A stretch of DNA of 13,635 nucleotides, from assembly GCA_013695855.1 (NCBI GenBank), contig JACCZR010000273.1:1-13635 (forward strand), in the 5' to 3' direction. Below are positions 1 through 7,200 of this stretch, piece by piece (positions within the stretch are counted from its first letter, which is position 1; every line of letters starts with the position of its first letter). The notes beneath the pieces are model-generated. The model worked only from the letters and a program-made list of their open reading frames with translations, was not told the origin of the DNA and made no database searches. Origin of the DNA: Thermoleophilaceae bacterium (lineage in GTDB: Bacteria > Actinomycetota > Thermoleophilia > Solirubrobacterales > Thermoleophilaceae). The translations under genes and the position numbers were made by a program.

Positions 1-1020
1 GGGCTGGAGCGTGCATTCGAGCCCGAGCTCGCCGGCAAGCCCGGCGGCGAGCTGCTGGCCGGGCGCCGCGTGCTGGCGCGCTCGAAGCCCAAGGCGGGGC
101 AGCCGGTGCGCACGACGATCGACAGCAGCCTTCAGCAGGCCGCCGTCGCGGCCCTGGGCGACCGCTTCGGCGGCGTGGCCGCCCTGGACGCCCGCAACGG
201 CGAGGTGCGAGCGCTGGCCGGCGTGGCGTTCTCCGCCCCCCAGCCCCCGGGCTCCACCTTCAAGATCATCACCACCACCGCCGCGCTCGAGGCGAAGCTC
301 ACCCAAACGAGCAAGCGCTACCCGGTGCAGACGGGCGCGACGATCGACGGCGTAAGCCTCGAGAACGCCAACGGCGAGTCCTGCGGGGGGACCTTCCGCC
401 AGAGCTTCGCTCACTCGTGCAACTCCGTGTTCGCCCCCCTGGGCGTCCGTGTGGGCGCCGAGCGGCTGGTCCGGACCGCCGAGCGCTACGGCTGGAACGG
501 CAAGCCGGCGGTGGACGGCGAGCTCGTGTCCACCCTTCCGCCCGCAGCCAGGATCAGGTCGCCGCTCGAGCTCGGCTCGACGGCGATCGGACAGGGCAAG
601 GTTCTGGCCACCCCCTTCCGCATGGCTTCGGTGGCGCAGACCATCGCGCAGGAGGGGGTCATGACCGAGCCCTCGCTGAAGGCCGGCGCCGCATCGCCCC
701 GCAGGCGCGTGACCTCCGAGAAGGTGGCCCGAGCCATCCGCACGTACATGGTCGACGTGGTGCGCTACGGCACGGGCACCGCCGCCGCCCTGCCCGGCAT
801 CCGGGTGGCCGGCAAGACCGGCACGGCGGAGCTGGGCGACACCCGGGGGCCCGGCGCCATGGGCAGCGACCCGTCGAACACCGACGCCTGGTTCACGGCC
901 TTCGCCCCGGCCCGCAAGCCGCGCCTGGCGGTGGGCGTCCTGCTGGTCAAGGCCGGCTCGGGCGGCGAGAACGCCGCGCCGGTGGCCAAGGCGGTCTTCC
1001 AGGCGGGTTTGCGCCGCTAA
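1..1020 (+). CDS. Penicillin-binding protein, transpeptidase domain (5'-truncated by window edge)
   Basis: This is the last 339 residues of a class B-like penicillin-binding protein, the D,D-transpeptidase that cross-links peptidoglycan outside the membrane. Numbering from the first in-frame codon at base 1, all three active-site motifs are present: S85-T-F-K88 with the acylated serine, S139-C-N141, and K272-T-G274 followed by TAE. The first residues (GLERAFEPELAGKPGG) match the linker usually found just before the transpeptidase domain, so the signal anchor and dimerisation domain lie beyond the left edge. The frame is open from base 1 and the internal ATG at 70 would cut off that conserved linker, so I take the gene as partial. 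It ends in TAA at 1018-1020, convergent with the lipoprotein gene. The family is certain; whether it belongs to PbpA/FtsI or another subfamily cannot be settled without the N-terminus. Confidence 0.93.
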   Translation, partial: GLERAFEPELAGKPGGELLAGRRVLARSKPKAGQPVRTTIDSSLQQAAVAALGDRFGGVAALDARNGEVRALAGVAFSAPQPPGSTFKIITTTAALEAKLTQTSKRYPVQTGATIDGVSLENANGESCGGTFRQSFAHSCNSVFAPLGVRVGAERLVRTAERYGWNGKPAVDGELVSTLPPAARIRSPLELGSTAIGQGKVLATPFRMASVAQTIAQEGVMTEPSLKAGAASPRRRVTSEKVARAIRTYMVDVVRYGTGTAAALPGIRVAGKTGTAELGDTRGPGAMGSDPSNTDAWFTAFAPARKPRLAVGVLLVKAGSGGENAAPVAKAVFQAGLRR

Positions 1021-1047
1021 CGGCCGGAGCGCAGCCCGAGCGTTGGT

Positions 1048-1064
1048 CGGGCGAGCACCGCCCG
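1048..1064. terminator. Candidate hairpin between convergent genes
   Basis: A 6-bp inverted repeat, CGGGCG and CGCCCG around the 5-nt loop AGCAC, lies in the 56-bp gap between the PBP stop and the lipoprotein stop. A second, overlapping 5-bp pairing (CCCGA at 1035-1039 with TCGGG at 1047-1051) is an alternative fold. There is no T-tract on either strand, so this is at best a weak or factor-assisted terminator serving both genes. Confidence 0.3.
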
Positions 1065-1076
1065 CTCTTCATTTAC

Positions 1077-1634
1077 CTAGAAGTCGAGCTCGAAGTCGAG
1101 CTTGTCGTGCTCGCCGCGCATGAGGTTGTAGCTGCCTTCGATCTCGAGCTCGAGCGGGCGGTTCTCGAGGTTCTCCACGGGTAACTGGTAGAGCAGCATG
1201 GCCCCCGCGGACGACTGCTGTTGGGCCACCGAGCCGGCGGCGGGGGTGCATTCTTCGGGCTGAAGGGTGCGCTCGTTGTAGGCGAAGTCGTTGTCGCGGG
1301 GCAGGGGCTTGGGCACGAACTCCGCGCCCTGGCTGTCCTTGATGACGAACTTCTCGGCCGGGATGGACCGTGCGGCCTCCTTCTCGCGGTTGCACACCTT
1401 GATGAACATCCCGTAGAGCGTCTGGCCCTTGCCCGGGTCGGGCCCCTTGTAGAAGGCCTGGTCGGGCGTGATCGACGGGTTGAGCTGACGGGTGATGAAG
1501 ACGTTGTACTCGAGCCCGTCGAGCTCCTCGGCCAGCCCCTCGCGGAAGGCCTCTTCGGGCTCGCCGCAGGCGCTCGCGCCCAGGCTGAGGGCGAGCAGGC
1601 AGAGGAGCGCGGTGATGCGTCGAGGCACGGCCAT
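1077..1634 (-). CDS. Small predicted lipoprotein, DUF4352-like fold suspected
   Basis: The protein is 185 aa with a basic n-region (MAVPRRITA), a hydrophobic stretch to about residue 19 and a lipobox-like A-S-A-C23, so it is probably exported and lipid-anchored at C23. The mature part has the rhythm of DUF4352-type beta-sandwich lipoproteins: a segment around 72-105 (GQTLYGMFIKVCNRE, then KFVIKDSQGAEF) and a later strand pair ending in ELEIEG. C81 and C129 could form a disulfide. I chose the ATG at 1634 because it sits directly before the signal peptide. An upstream GTG at 1682, touching the preceding stop, would add 16 polar residues ahead of it. It lies 48 bp behind the SRPBCC gene and is probably co-transcribed. 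The function is unknown; the fold is inferred from pattern only. Confidence 0.8.
   Translation of the reverse strand: MAVPRRITALLCLLALSLGASACGEPEEAFREGLAEELDGLEYNVFITRQLNPSITPDQAFYKGPDPGKGQTLYGMFIKVCNREKEAARSIPAEKFVIKDSQGAEFVPKPLPRDNDFAYNERTLQPEECTPAAGSVAQQQSSAGAMLLYQLPVENLENRPLELEIEGSYNLMRGEHDKLDFELDF
1080..1103. repeat. 12-bp tandem duplication at the 3' end of the lipoprotein gene
   Basis: Two adjacent copies of GAAGTCGAGCTC (1080-1091) and GAAGTCGAGCTT (1092-1103) differ at one base. They encode the repeated LDF at the C-terminus (KLDFELDF). This is probably a small in-frame slippage duplication without functional meaning. Confidence 0.7.
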
Positions 1635-1682
1635 GCGCGGCGGAACTTTAGTGGTCCGGTCCGAGCTCGAGGACGGGACCAC

Positions 1683-2249
1683 TCACTCGCCCGCCGGGCT
1701 CTGCCCGGGCCGCGACGGGTCGCTTCCGGCGGCGGTGCCGAAGCGAGGTGACTTGTAGGCGTCATAGCCCGCCACGGTGGCTCGGGCGAGCTGGCCCTCC
1801 GGCGGGTCCTCGAAGATCATCCGCAGGCGCTCGAGGGCCGTCTTGGTCTGCCGACCCATCCAGCGGTGCACCCCCGCCTGCTTCATGCGGTCGATCAGCG
1901 TGGCCGGATCGCTGAGCGTGGTGAGCTCCACGCGCGTGCCGCCGGACTCGGGGATGAACTCGTACAGCGCCATCAGGCGCGAGCGACCCAGGCGGCCGAT
2001 CCGGCCCTCCTCCAGGATCCGCCGCGGGCGCTCGGCCTCCTTGATCGAGAACTCGCCCCGCTCGCTGCCCAACGGGGCATCGAGCAGGAAGCGGGCGGCC
2101 GCGCCCTTGCCGTACGCGTTGGCCCGGGCCAAACGGTAGTCCTTGAGGTAGTGGTCGGTGTAGGCCGGGCGGCCGCTCAGGTCGGCCACGAAGTCGTAGA
2201 CCTGCTCGCGCGGCGCCGAGATCAAGATGCTGACGGATACCTGCCGCAT
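1683..2249 (-). CDS. SRPBCC-family protein (polyketide cyclase/START-like)
   Basis: The 188-aa cytoplasmic protein has the outline of an SRPBCC hydrophobic-pocket fold. It starts with a beta strand and the characteristic ISAPREQVYDFVADL turn-helix (residues 10-24). Central beta strands follow, including RLMALYEFIPESGGTRVELTT (91-111), and a long C-terminal helix, RMKQAGVHRWMGRQTKTALERL (121-142), that normally lines the pocket. The last 38 residues form a polar tail (ATVAGYDAYKSPRFG) outside the fold. Members of the family bind lipids or hydrophobic metabolites, and the ligand cannot be read from the sequence. The ATG at 2249 has AGGA about 11 nt upstream and begins right at the first strand. 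It sits 45 bp after the zinc-ribbon gene and 48 bp before the lipoprotein gene, suggesting one transcript. Confidence 0.85.
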   Translation of the reverse strand: MRQVSVSILISAPREQVYDFVADLSGRPAYTDHYLKDYRLARANAYGKGAAARFLLDAPLGSERGEFSIKEAERPRRILEEGRIGRLGRSRLMALYEFIPESGGTRVELTTLSDPATLIDRMKQAGVHRWMGRQTKTALERLRMIFEDPPEGQLARATVAGYDAYKSPRFGTAAGSDPSRPGQSPAGE

Positions 2250-2278
2250 CGCTGGGCGGATCCTACGAGGTGTGGCCT

Positions 2279-2294
2279 CCTGCGGGCCCGCAGG
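2279..2294. repeat. Perfect 16-bp palindrome between the zinc-ribbon and SRPBCC genes
   Basis: CCTGCGGGCCCGCAGG is identical to its reverse complement. It abuts the zinc-ribbon stop codon (2295-2297) and lies 30 bp upstream of the SRPBCC ATG. As RNA it could form a 6-bp stem with a GGCC loop; as DNA it could be a dimer binding site. There is no T-tract downstream on the minus strand, so an attenuator or operator is as likely as a terminator. Confidence 0.45.
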
Positions 2295-2537
2295 TCAAGC
2301 GGCCTTGGGCGCGACAGCGAGCCGGCGCTCGCTGGCCCCGACCCGGCGGCTCTCCACGGCATGGCGTTGCTCGTCGGGCAGCGCGCCAAAGCAGAGGTCG
2401 CAGAGGAGGCGCCCCTTCTCGAGCTCGTGCATGCGCTCGCCGGGCAGTGGGACCCGCCGGCAATTGCCGCAGTCAGTGGTGGCGGGCTTCAGGGCGCCGA
2501 TGCTCCTGTGCAGCATCGGGGTGGCGAGATCGGGCAT
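2295..2537 (-). CDS. Small zinc-ribbon protein with two CxxC knuckles
   Basis: The 80-aa protein has two CxxC pairs, C23-G-N-C26 and C46-D-L-C49, spaced like a single treble-clef or zinc-ribbon site that would hold one Zn. Between them is a conserved-looking linker (RRVPLPGERMHELEKGRLL), and the tail is basic (ESRRVGASERRLAVAP). This resembles small zinc-finger proteins seen in Solirubrobacterales-type genomes, but I know no assigned function; protein or nucleic-acid binding is possible. The frame stays open upstream to 2738, but that extension is low-complexity and Arg/Gly-rich. I take the ATG at 2537, which has a weak GAGAAG site 9 nt upstream. It is the first gene of the three-gene minus-strand group and is divergent from the membrane protein at 2748. 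Confidence 0.72.
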   Translation of the reverse strand: MPDLATPMLHRSIGALKPATTDCGNCRRVPLPGERMHELEKGRLLCDLCFGALPDEQRHAVESRRVGASERRLAVAPKAA

Positions 2538-2747
2538 GAAGGTGATCTTCTCGCTATCCGCGGACGATCCTTCTCCCGATGCCCGTCGCGACCTGACAAG
2601 ATTGGGTACAGGGGGCGGCGCCTGTCCTTCTACTTCCTGAGGGCGGCGGTCGAGCACTCGGCCGTGGAGGCGGGCAGCGCCGTCGGCTGACCACCCCGCG
2701 GGGCTGGTGGACGCCCCCGTGCCGCGCTCACGCCACAATCCAGCGCC
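2538..2747. other. Divergent intergenic region, with inverted repeat
   Basis: These 210 bp separate the divergent zinc-ribbon and membrane-protein genes and should hold both promoters. I see no convincing -35/-10 pair. An inverted repeat at 2691-2710 (CCACC/GGTGG arms around the 10-bp palindrome CCCCGCGGGG) could be a regulator site or a hairpin. CACAAT at 2734-2739 lies only 8 nt before the GTG at 2748 and would give a leaderless transcript if it is a -10 element. This is weak evidence. Confidence 0.35.
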
Positions 2748-4232
2748 GTGAGCTCCCTCACCGCCCCGCGTCGGGGGGCCTTGTCCCTGCCCTCATCGCT
2801 GCGCGCTCACCCCTGGACGGTGGGCCTGGTCGTGGCCTGCCTGGCGCTGGCCGCCCTTTCGCTGGTGACCCCCTCGGTCCCCACCACCGACCCGTGGGGC
2901 TGGATCGTCTGGGGACGCGAGGTGGCGCACCTCGATCTCGACACCTCCTCGGGCGGCTCGCCTTCGTGGAAGCCGCTCCCCGTGCTGCTCACCACGCCGC
3001 TGTCTGTCCTCGGCGATGCCCTGCCGGAGCTGTGGCTGACCGCGGCGCGGGCGGGCGGGCTGATCGGACTGGTGCTTGCGGTGGTCCTGGCCGGGCGACT
3101 GCTCGGGTGCCCCCGAGGAGCGGTGGCGGTGCCGGTGACGGCGGGCGGGGCCGCCGTGCTTGGGGTCGCCCTGAGCACCGGCTGGCTGCGCTCGCTGCTG
3201 CACGGATACTCGGAGCCCGTGGTGCTCGCGCTGCTCTTCGGTGCCGTGCTGGCCCACGTGGGCGGGCGGCGCACTCTGCCGCTCGTGCTGCTCGTGCTCG
3301 GCGGCCTGGCCCGGCCCGAGCTGTGGGCGGTGATCGGCCTCTACGGCCTCTGGGTCTGGCGCAGTGGCGCGCTGAGCTTCACCAGGACGCTCCTCCTGGT
3401 CCTGCCGATTCCCGTGCTGTGGTTCGGCGGCGATCTGTGGGGGGCCGGCGACGCCCTGCACGGAAGCTCCGAGGCCGCCTCGATCGCCAACCTGCGCAAG
3501 ATCACCCTGGGCAGCATGCTCTCGGAGACCTTCGGCGGCGGGATGCTCGCTGTTCCCGTTCTCGCCCTGCTCGGCGTGGCGCTGCGCCCGCAGGATCGCA
3601 CCCTGCGCCTGCTGGCCGGGGCCTGCGCGGGCTACATCGGCTACCTCTGCCTGCTCGTGGCGCTCGGCTATCCGAGCACCTCGCGTTTCCTCGAGCTTCC
3701 GGTGGGGATGATGTGCGTGCTCGCGGGCGCGGGCGCGGGCGCTGCGTTGCAGGCGGCGCTCGAGCGGGGTCGGCGGGCCCGGCAGCCGCGCTACGTGGCA
3801 GCCGCGGTCCTCCTGGCCGCGGCCTGTGTGGCCGTGCTCGGCATCGCCCGGGGCTCGACCGTGCCCAACACCGTCTCCGGCGCCCACGAGCGGGCCGTGC
3901 TCCAGCTCGACCTGCGCGCCACGGTGGCGAAGCTGGGCAGGGAGCGTCTGATGCGCTGCGGCGATCCGATCCTGCCCGCCGACCTGCACTGGAACGAGGC
4001 TGCCGTGGCCTTCACGATCGACGATCACCTGAGCAGTGTGCGCCGCGCCCTGCCCTGGAACGCCCTCGACGGGGAGCTGGCCCGTCCCGCGGTGATGCTG
4101 GCGCCCCTGGGCACCCCGCCGGAGCCCAAGCCCTGGCTGGCCCGCGCGGAAGCCATTGGACGAAGCGGCAAGTGGGGCCTCTACCGCATCAGCCCGTCGA
4201 CGGCGGCCCCACCGCCGCCCTGCCGGGCCTAG
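2748..4232 (+). CDS. Polytopic membrane protein, GT-C glycosyltransferase-like
   Basis: The 494-aa integral membrane protein has about ten hydrophobic segments (roughly 22-42, 100-118, 124-144, 155-172, 176-204, 212-228, 264-279, 286-306, 314-336 and 348-366), followed by a hydrophilic C-terminal domain of about 125 residues that is probably extracytoplasmic. The first outer loop begins with D48-P-W-G-W and an acidic stretch, where GT-C enzymes place their catalytic Asp. The loop motif GGLARPELW (185-193) resembles the RPE/RPD signature of many actinobacterial GT-C proteins. GT-C enzymes move sugars from polyprenyl-phosphate donors outside the membrane; donor and acceptor here are unknown. 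The GTG at 2748 has no Shine-Dalgarno sequence and may be leaderless. It is divergent from the zinc-ribbon gene and convergent with gltB. The membrane-protein call is firm, the enzyme class tentative. Confidence 0.75.
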   Translation: MSSLTAPRRGALSLPSSLRAHPWTVGLVVACLALAALSLVTPSVPTTDPWGWIVWGREVAHLDLDTSSGGSPSWKPLPVLLTTPLSVLGDALPELWLTAARAGGLIGLVLAVVLAGRLLGCPRGAVAVPVTAGGAAVLGVALSTGWLRSLLHGYSEPVVLALLFGAVLAHVGGRRTLPLVLLVLGGLARPELWAVIGLYGLWVWRSGALSFTRTLLLVLPIPVLWFGGDLWGAGDALHGSSEAASIANLRKITLGSMLSETFGGGMLAVPVLALLGVALRPQDRTLRLLAGACAGYIGYLCLLVALGYPSTSRFLELPVGMMCVLAGAGAGAALQAALERGRRARQPRYVAAAVLLAAACVAVLGIARGSTVPNTVSGAHERAVLQLDLRATVAKLGRERLMRCGDPILPADLHWNEAAVAFTIDDHLSSVRRALPWNALDGELARPAVMLAPLGTPPEPKPWLARAEAIGRSGKWGLYRISPSTAAPPPPCRA

Positions 4233-4249
4233 CGCGGGCAGCCTACGAG

Positions 4250-4266
4250 GGCGCCCGGCTGGCGCC
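4250..4266. terminator. Candidate hairpin between convergent membrane-protein gene and gltB
   Basis: GGCGCC at 4250-4255 and again at 4261-4266 (self-complementary hexamer) can pair across the loop CGGCT. The hairpin fills the 33-bp gap and its right arm touches the gltB stop codon. There is no T-run on either side, so termination here is only suggested by position. Confidence 0.3.
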
Positions 4267-7200
4267 TACTCCGTCGACACCGACGGGTCGGTCTGCTCGG
4301 ACTCGGGCACGCTCATGAGGAAGTGCGATCGGGGGTCGGCGGACAGGGCGTTGACCCGCTCGGACTCCTCGGGCTGGCCGGTGCCCGCCAGCTCGTCCGC
4401 GTAGCGGTCGAGCAGCTCCTGGACGTCGAGAACCCCCTGGGCGTCCAGCTCCTCGATCGCGATCTTCGCGCCGCGACCCCTGCGCCGCTCCAGCGCCTCG
4501 CGGTCGAGGTTCCACTCATCGTTCACGCGCAGGTAGACGCGCCCGCCGGTCTGGCCGGCGCACATCCACGGACCGGGGTCGCCCATCACGACGGCTCGCC
4601 CTGCGGTCATGTACTCGAAGGCGAAGCCCTTCACGTTCGCCCGGTCGGCGAGGCAGCCGCGCGAGTCGTCGAGGGCCTCGCGCGGTTCGCCGCCGATCAC
4701 CACGTCGGCTCCGCTGAGGCGGATGCAGAAGCGCGTGTCGGCGTCGCCCTGAACGAACAGCCGGCCACGCTGCGCGCCGTAGGCAAACGACTTGCCCACC
4801 GAGCCGTTGACCCGCCGGCCGAGACGGTTGCGGCCCTTCATGACCGAGACCGTCCCGCCGAGCATCCCCTTCGCCACACCGTCCTGAGCGCCGCCTTCGA
4901 CTGTGATGTCCAGGCCGTAGACGTTGAACGCACCCAGGCCCTGGCCACCCACCGCGCCGCCGTCGAAGCGAAGGTCGGCCAGGGTGTCTTCGCTGGCCTC
5001 GGGCCCCGTTCCGGCGATTCGCATGCGCGCGAGCTCTCCCGCGAGCCGGGTCCCCAGGACCCGGTCGCCGGCGCCGGCCGGATCGGGCCACTTGCGGGTA
5101 ACCACCTCTCCCGCCGCCAGAGATCCCGCCAGCTCCGCCACCTCGGCCGAGGCCTCCTTGGGTCGCATGGCGATCGGTCTGCTCGCCACGAGACCGGGCG
5201 CATCACGGTGGTCGGCCGGAGTCGGAAGGTCGAGCGGCTCCAGGTCGAGCATCTCCTCGAGCGGCTTGATCAGCTCGGATACGTCTACCCGGTCGGTCGC
5301 GCGCGCCTGGACGAGCAGGTCCGAGCGGCCCACCAGGTCCTGCGTGCGCCCGTAGCCCAGGGACGCGGTCAGCTCGCGCACCTCCTCGCCCATGGCAGTG
5401 AAGAAGCGCGCGCAGTTTGCCGAGGCGGTCTCGAGCTCCTGCGGCGTGAACTTCTTCAGCCCCTTGAACTCGGCCTCCTCGCGGTTCTCGATCTGCGTGG
5501 CAATGCCCACGTGGCAGGTGTCGAGCTGGCAGCCCCGGCAGATCGTGCAGCCCAGGGCGACCATCGCCAGCGTTCCGAAGCCCGCCCGGTTGGCGCCCAG
5601 GCAATGCATCTTCACGATGTCGTGGGCGTGGCGCAGGCCGCCGTCGGCCCAGATCTCCACGCGGTTGCGGATGCCGGCCTCCATCAGCGCAAGGTGCACC
5701 GCGCGCGTGCCGATGTCCGCCGGGAGCCCAACGTGGCGAAGGGCGTGCGCCCGCGCGGCGCCCGTGCCGCCGTCGAATCCGCTCAGGGTGACGATGTCCG
5801 CACCGGCTTTGGCGATGCCCACCCCGATCGTGCCGATGTTCGGCACCACCGGCACCTTGACCGACACGCGCACGTTGGGGTTCGCCGTCTTGAGCTCGTC
5901 GATCAGCTCGGCCAGGTCCTCGATCGAGTACAGGTCGTGGTTGTTGGATGGTGAGATGAGGTCGGTGCCCGGCGAGGCGTTTCGCGCTCCGGCCACCCGG
6001 TCGGTCACTTTCTTGGCCGGCAGGTGGCCACCCTCGCCCGGCTTGGCCCCCTGGCCGATCTTGATCTCCACCAGATAGGAGGAGTTGAGCATCTCGCCGG
6101 TCACGCCAAACCGGCCGCTCGCCACCTGCTGGCCGCGCCACAGGGGGTAGCGCCCGTAGAGGTCCTGGATCTCGCCGCCCTCGCCGTTCATCGCGATCAC
6201 GTTGGCTCGCTTGGCGGCCTCGGCGTAGGCGCGGTAGGCAATCTCGCCCTGCGAGCCGAAGCTCATCGAGGAGATCACGATCGGGTAGGAGTGAAGCCCG
6301 ACGCCGGGATCGACCTCCGAGGGGGGGATCGCCTCGCTGTCGGACTCGAGATCGAGCAGGTGGCGCAGCGAGACCGGCTGCTCGAGCTCGAGACCACGAA
6401 CGCGCGCGGAGTAGTCCGAGTAGTCGCCGTTGCCGGCGGCGGCGGCCACCGCCGCCTTGTAGACCTTGGGGTAGAAGCGAAAGGTCTTCGCCGGCTTGGA
6501 GTCCTCCTCACCCGCCAGGACCCGTTGGCGGCGATCACCATCGAGATCCAGCTGGGCGAAGCCGGTGCCGCCGTTGCGAGAGGCGCCGAAGCCCACGGTG
6601 TCGAAGACCTTCGTGATCTCGGGCTTCAGCCCGATCGTCGAGAACAGCCGCGCGTAGCCGCGGACCTCGTGGATGCCGATCGTGGAGATGACCTTCTCGA
6701 TGCCCTTGCGAAGCCCTCGGGCCAGGTTGTCTATGCCTGACGCGTAGTCGTCGAGCAGGGCGACCTCGATCATCGTGTAGGGGCAGACGCCGTCGGCGCC
6801 GAGCCCCAGGGCGAGCACCACGTCGTGCACGTTTCGCAGCGCGGCCGACCTGAGCACCAGGCCGCAGCGCCGGCGCAGGTTGGGCTCGTCGCTGGCGGTC
6901 CAATGCTCGCGCAGCGCGAGGTCGACGGCCGCCAGCGCCAGATGGGCGTCCAAGTAGCGCCGCCCGCCGTCGTAGGCGGTGCGGTCGTCGATCACCAGCA
7001 GCCGCGCGCCGTCGCGCACCGCGCCGGTGGCCTCGTGCTTGAGACGCTCGAGCGCCCCGCTGGTGGACTCGGAGTCAAGGCACGAGCAGTCGAGCACCTT
7101 GGCCCGCCCGCGGAACTCCTCCCACAGGTCCTCGAGCAGGTAGGTCTTGTGCTCCCGGGCGATCTGCCGGTAGCTCTCGTCGCTCAGGGGAGCCAGGCCG

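Noticed and set aside
1635..1682. GTG start for the lipoprotein gene directly after the SRPBCC stop
   Set aside because: It would put 16 polar residues ahead of a normal lipoprotein signal peptide; the ATG at 1634 fits better, although the GTG cannot be fully excluded.
2538..2738. A 67-residue N-terminal extension of the zinc-ribbon protein
   Set aside because: It is low-complexity Arg/Gly/Ala/Pro sequence with no ribosome site at its start, and it would fill the divergent promoter region.
2793..4028. A 411-codon minus-strand frame opposite the membrane-protein gene
   Set aside because: It is an Arg/Gln/His/Glu-rich shadow. The plus frame has regular hydrophobic segments that cannot arise by chance.
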